Assembly (NCBI GenBank): GCA_030616935.1
Contig: JAUWWJ010000041.1
Location: 1 to 9,210, forward strand
Direction: 5' to 3'
Length of the DNA stretch: 9,210 bases
Source: Planctomycetaceae bacterium
GTDB lineage: Bacteria; Planctomycetota; Planctomycetia; Pirellulales; UBA1268
Shown: positions 7,141-9,210 of the stretch, one piece after another
How the letters are laid out: each line of letters starts with the position of its first letter
How positions within the stretch are numbered: position 1 is the stretch's first letter
Notes under the pieces: generated by a model
What the model saw: the letters and a program-made list of their open reading frames with translations, nothing else
Databases searched by the model: none
Told to the model about the DNA's origin: nothing
Made by a program: the position numbers and the translations under genes

Positions 7141-7206
7141 TCCCCGGCGAGACGTACGGAATGCTCTGAAGCCGGCCTAATTGAGCAGGAAACGACCTGT
7201 TAGACA

Positions 7207-7698
7207 CTATTTTTGCTCTTCTGTACTTCGGCGTTCCGCATCAAGAGATTCACGTATAGACGTCCTCAAGATGTCAACAAAGCTGGCAATCAGAAAGCCG
7301 AAGATACCACCAAGCACGGCTGAAGAGAGGCCTCCGAGAAGTGTTCCTGCAAAAGATGAGGATGTCATGAGAGACAAGGCGATTGCGCCTGATACTCCTC
7401 CAATCAATCCGCCAATGCTCACCGATATTGGTAAAAGCCAACCTGTACGTGAGTGCCGTTCGAGATGAGAAGGGGAAGGAGCCGGAACATTGATGACAGA
7501 TGTTCGTTGACGAGTGCGCGAAAGATCACGATCCGTTGCCTCTCGCATACGGGTACCAATTGCATTTCCCGCGATGTGCATGGCAAGGCTGCCGAATATG
7601 ACGAGCGTAGCCAGCCAGCCGGCAAGTCCTAACCAATTAATCGCAGAGAACGCGACTGCTAGAGCTGTAGCGAGCCAAAAAAATGTTTGTAATCGCAT
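7207..7698 (-). CDS. small membrane protein of unknown function, four predicted helices
   Basis: I do not recognise this 163-residue protein. It shows two hydrophobic hairpins: segments near 4-20 and 24-47, then a charged cytoplasm-like stretch (50-86, rich in Arg, Ser and Pro), then segments near 87-110 and 114-145. The second pair is very rich in Gly, Ala and Ser, with repeated small-residue spacing (SIGGLIGGVSG, LLGGLSSAVLGG) of the kind that packs helices tightly. The C-terminus is charged (RESLDAERRSTEEQK). The ATG is 23 bases after the stop of the repeat protein upstream on the same strand, with only a weak GAAAG ribosome site, so the two are probably co-transcribed. No catalytic motif is visible. 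No terminator with a U-tract is evident after its stop. Confidence 0.8.
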   Translation of the reverse strand: MRLQTFFWLATALAVAFSAINWLGLAGWLATLVIFGSLAMHIAGNAIGTRMREATDRDLSRTRQRTSVINVPAPSPSHLERHSRTGWLLPISVSIGGLIGGVSGAIALSLMTSSSFAGTLLGGLSSAVLGGIFGFLIASFVDILRTSIRESLDAERRSTEEQK

Positions 7699-7721
7699 GA
7701 AGTTTTTGGCTTTCGGTATGG

Positions 7722-9210
7722 TTATTCAATTGCTACCGGTTTGTAAATCGGCAGTAATCGGTAATAGACCTCAAGCGTTAGAATGGCAAGTGCCGTGTGT
7801 GCGAGTCTGCCGGCGGGTGCAAGGTGGCGGTCACGAATAGCATTTTTCGTTGTGCCATTGGGGTTGGTTAGGTACCAACTGCCAATTTCACAGGGAGGAC
7901 TACCAAATGCGGGATTGCGCTGATTCATTCTCGTTGTTTCAGTGACCTGCATTCGCACAAGATAATCACGATTTCGCCGGTTCCATTGCTCCCATGCAGG
8001 ATGGTCAATATGAAGCAAAATTTGCGCGAGGTAAAAGTTTCTATAGAGTAGCAGTGCAGGATGTGTGTTTGATTTGAGGAGTTGGTTGACCCCTTTAAGA
8101 AGTCTTGGGTCATTACTACTCCACCCTGTATAGAGTCGGCAGAGTAGGCCAACCGCAGACGTACATTCTCCTGGTTCCCGAGTTGTAGAGTTTGCAAACG
8201 AAGCGAGGTAATGATAACGCGTTGGATCACGGCTCATACCGCCGATCTTGTTCGCAACAACTTGAGTCCGCCCCGGACGACTCGGGGGGGCAGATGGTGT
8301 GAGGCTATCAAGAAATTTATCTGCTTGACGAAAGATATCAGAATGAACTGGCGCCCCGGTGATTTGGCTACTCTTGAGTGCGACTACCTGCCATCCGGTA
8401 ACCGTGATATCTCCTGGCTGGCCGAGTTCGTAACGCCACCCACCAAGTGGGTGTTGGTGCCGTGCAAGAAACACAGTCAATGCGTTCACGTAACGTTCCA
8501 GGTCGGGGTCACCAGTCATGCCAAAGGCTTCCGCCATGACAAGGGTTGTGAGCCCATACCCATAAAGATCTCCAGAGAAAGTGGAGACAAAGTTAGAATT
8601 GTCGGGATGCAGTTCTTTTAGTTCGATGTCGAGTATTGTCTTGAGTTGCTCAAGACCTCGATAAACGACTTCTTTGTAGGGACCATCTAAATGTGTATTT
8701 CCAGCTCCAAGGAACGGCAGGAGAGCAATGGATGTACTTGCTTTGGTATGGCCTTCTATATACCCCTTGGTTCGACACAGACACTGTTGCGAAGGGCGTC
8801 CAAAGGGGTCGATGCAGTGCGGATGTTCAAACAGCCAGGCGCCATTTGCTGCTTGATGCCGTGCAAGCCACAAAAGTCCACGTTCAATTGCGGCCTCACT
8901 CGCTGGTGAACCACCACGAGCACGTGCTGTTTCTCCTCGTGCGGTTCCCGAACGTTGTGATAGAGCAGCTTTGGCATCCGCACTTGAAGCAGTTGCCCTG
9001 GTGCCGCCACCCCTTTGCATGTCCTTCTTTTGGTTATCTTGCTGTTCCTTGGGCATCACCTGTCTGAGGCTGGACTGTGATTTCGTAGCAGTTTTTTCAG
9101 AAACAGGATTGCCAGTAGCCACGTCCTTATTAAGGTCTGCTGTTTGCATCTGTTGATTTGTCTGGTTTTCATCAGGAGCCGTGACTTCTTCTTCACTCGA
9201 ATCAGAGCGT
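7722..9210 (-). CDS. squalene cyclase/prenyltransferase-repeat protein, 5'-truncated by the window edge
   Basis: The protein has an alpha/alpha-barrel of the squalene cyclase and prenyltransferase type. Counted from the first visible ATG (9149), two exact QW-like motifs (Q-x3-G-x-W) occur at 99-105 (QAANGAW) and 232-238 (QHPLGGW). Around them lie helical repeats such as GLLWLARHQ (91-99), GYGLTTLVMAEAFG (197-210), TVTGWQVVALKS (249-260) and ALAILTLEVYYRLLP (453-467). No DxDD motif of class II terpene cyclases is present, so cyclase activity is doubtful. Zinc ligands of protein prenyltransferases are also not evident, though there is a Cys cluster (C112, C123, C125). Residues 1-85 are polar, low-complexity and probably disordered. 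The frame stays open for 20 more acidic and polar residues to the window edge, and no ribosome site precedes the ATG, so the true start is outside. Planctomycetes commonly carry such proteins, as I recall, of unknown role and often membrane-anchored. Confidence 0.85.
   Translation of the reverse strand, partial: RSDSSEEEVTAPDENQTNQQMQTADLNKDVATGNPVSEKTATKSQSSLRQVMPKEQQDNQKKDMQRGGGTRATASSADAKAALSQRSGTARGETARARGGSPASEAAIERGLLWLARHQAANGAWLFEHPHCIDPFGRPSQQCLCRTKGYIEGHTKASTSIALLPFLGAGNTHLDGPYKEVVYRGLEQLKTILDIELKELHPDNSNFVSTFSGDLYGYGLTTLVMAEAFGMTGDPDLERYVNALTVFLARHQHPLGGWRYELGQPGDITVTGWQVVALKSSQITGAPVHSDIFRQADKFLDSLTPSAPPSRPGRTQVVANKIGGMSRDPTRYHYLASFANSTTREPGECTSAVGLLCRLYTGWSSNDPRLLKGVNQLLKSNTHPALLLYRNFYLAQILLHIDHPAWEQWNRRNRDYLVRMQVTETTRMNQRNPAFGSPPCEIGSWYLTNPNGTTKNAIRDRHLAPAGRLAHTALAILTLEVYYRLLPIYKPVAIE

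Larger units (their letters stand above)
6867..7206. other. gene-free region upstream of the fabZ-trmB unit
   Basis: This 340-base stretch separates the start of the fabZ-like gene from the end of the small membrane protein gene, both on the minus strand. It should hold the promoter of the fabZ-trmB unit, but I could not find a well-spaced -35/-10 pair by eye. It contains a hairpin at 6931-6955, a T-rich run on the plus strand with GCTTT at 6969, 6980 and 6989, and a tandem imperfect 20-bp repeat at 7101-7140. Short ATG frames of 11-12 codons occur on the plus strand (from about 7014 and 7052) without ribosome sites, and I do not call them. Confidence 0.6.

Noticed and set aside
7181..7468. 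A 95-codon plus-strand frame opposite the small membrane protein
   Set aside because: It starts with TTG, has a low-complexity basic and proline composition, and mirrors the opposite-strand gene. The minus-strand frame has clear membrane segments.
8284..8290. Run of seven G (seven C on the coding strand) in the repeat-protein gene, as a frameshift site
   Set aside because: The reading frame continues normally on both sides with family-like sequence, so there is no sign of a break or programmed shift.
8211..8621. A 136-codon plus-strand frame inside the repeat-protein gene
   Set aside because: It is antisense to a well-supported coding region with QW motifs and helical repeats. Its translation has no recognisable domain.

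Overview
The window reads as chromosomal housekeeping DNA from a planctomycete, most likely a Pirellulales-type marine lineage of moderate G+C. The evidence is protein resemblance. The left-edge protein, the FabZ-like dehydratase with its extra N-terminal segment, the TrmB, and the squalene-cyclase-fold protein with a long disordered N-terminal region all look like proteins I associate with that phylum. This is recollection of family appearance, not a database search. I see no tRNA, rRNA, CRISPR array, insertion sequence, phage gene or other sign of a mobile region.

Plus-strand half (1-5581). The window opens inside a gene for a planctomycete-type protein of unknown function, which runs to 1037. 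A 336-base intergenic region follows, with a possible terminator, a candidate promoter and a 9-bp inverted repeat. Next come purF (first enzyme of purine synthesis), then proB (first enzyme of proline synthesis) after a 178-base gap. Seven bases after proB lies a CNNM/CorC-type membrane protein with CBS domains, so proB and this gene are probably co-transcribed.

Minus-strand half (5582-9210). The plus genes converge on a minus-strand pair: a FabZ-like hydroxyacyl-ACP dehydratase followed by trmB (tRNA m7G46 methyltransferase). A hairpin with a U-tract on the minus strand closes this unit at 5599-5624. Upstream of it is a 340-base gene-free region holding an imperfect tandem 20-bp repeat and a small hairpin. 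Further right, a second minus-strand pair encodes a large protein with squalene/prenyltransferase-type repeats and, 23 bases later, a small four-helix membrane protein of unknown function. The large gene runs off the right edge: its reading frame stays open through the last base, so its true N-terminus is not in view.

Functionally these are separate metabolic and membrane genes, not one pathway. I did not find a convincing new multi-gene system. The items most worth a second look are the repeat protein plus membrane protein pair, a glutamate residue in place of a conserved glycine in ProB, the inverted repeat over the candidate purF promoter, and the repeats upstream of the fabZ-trmB unit.
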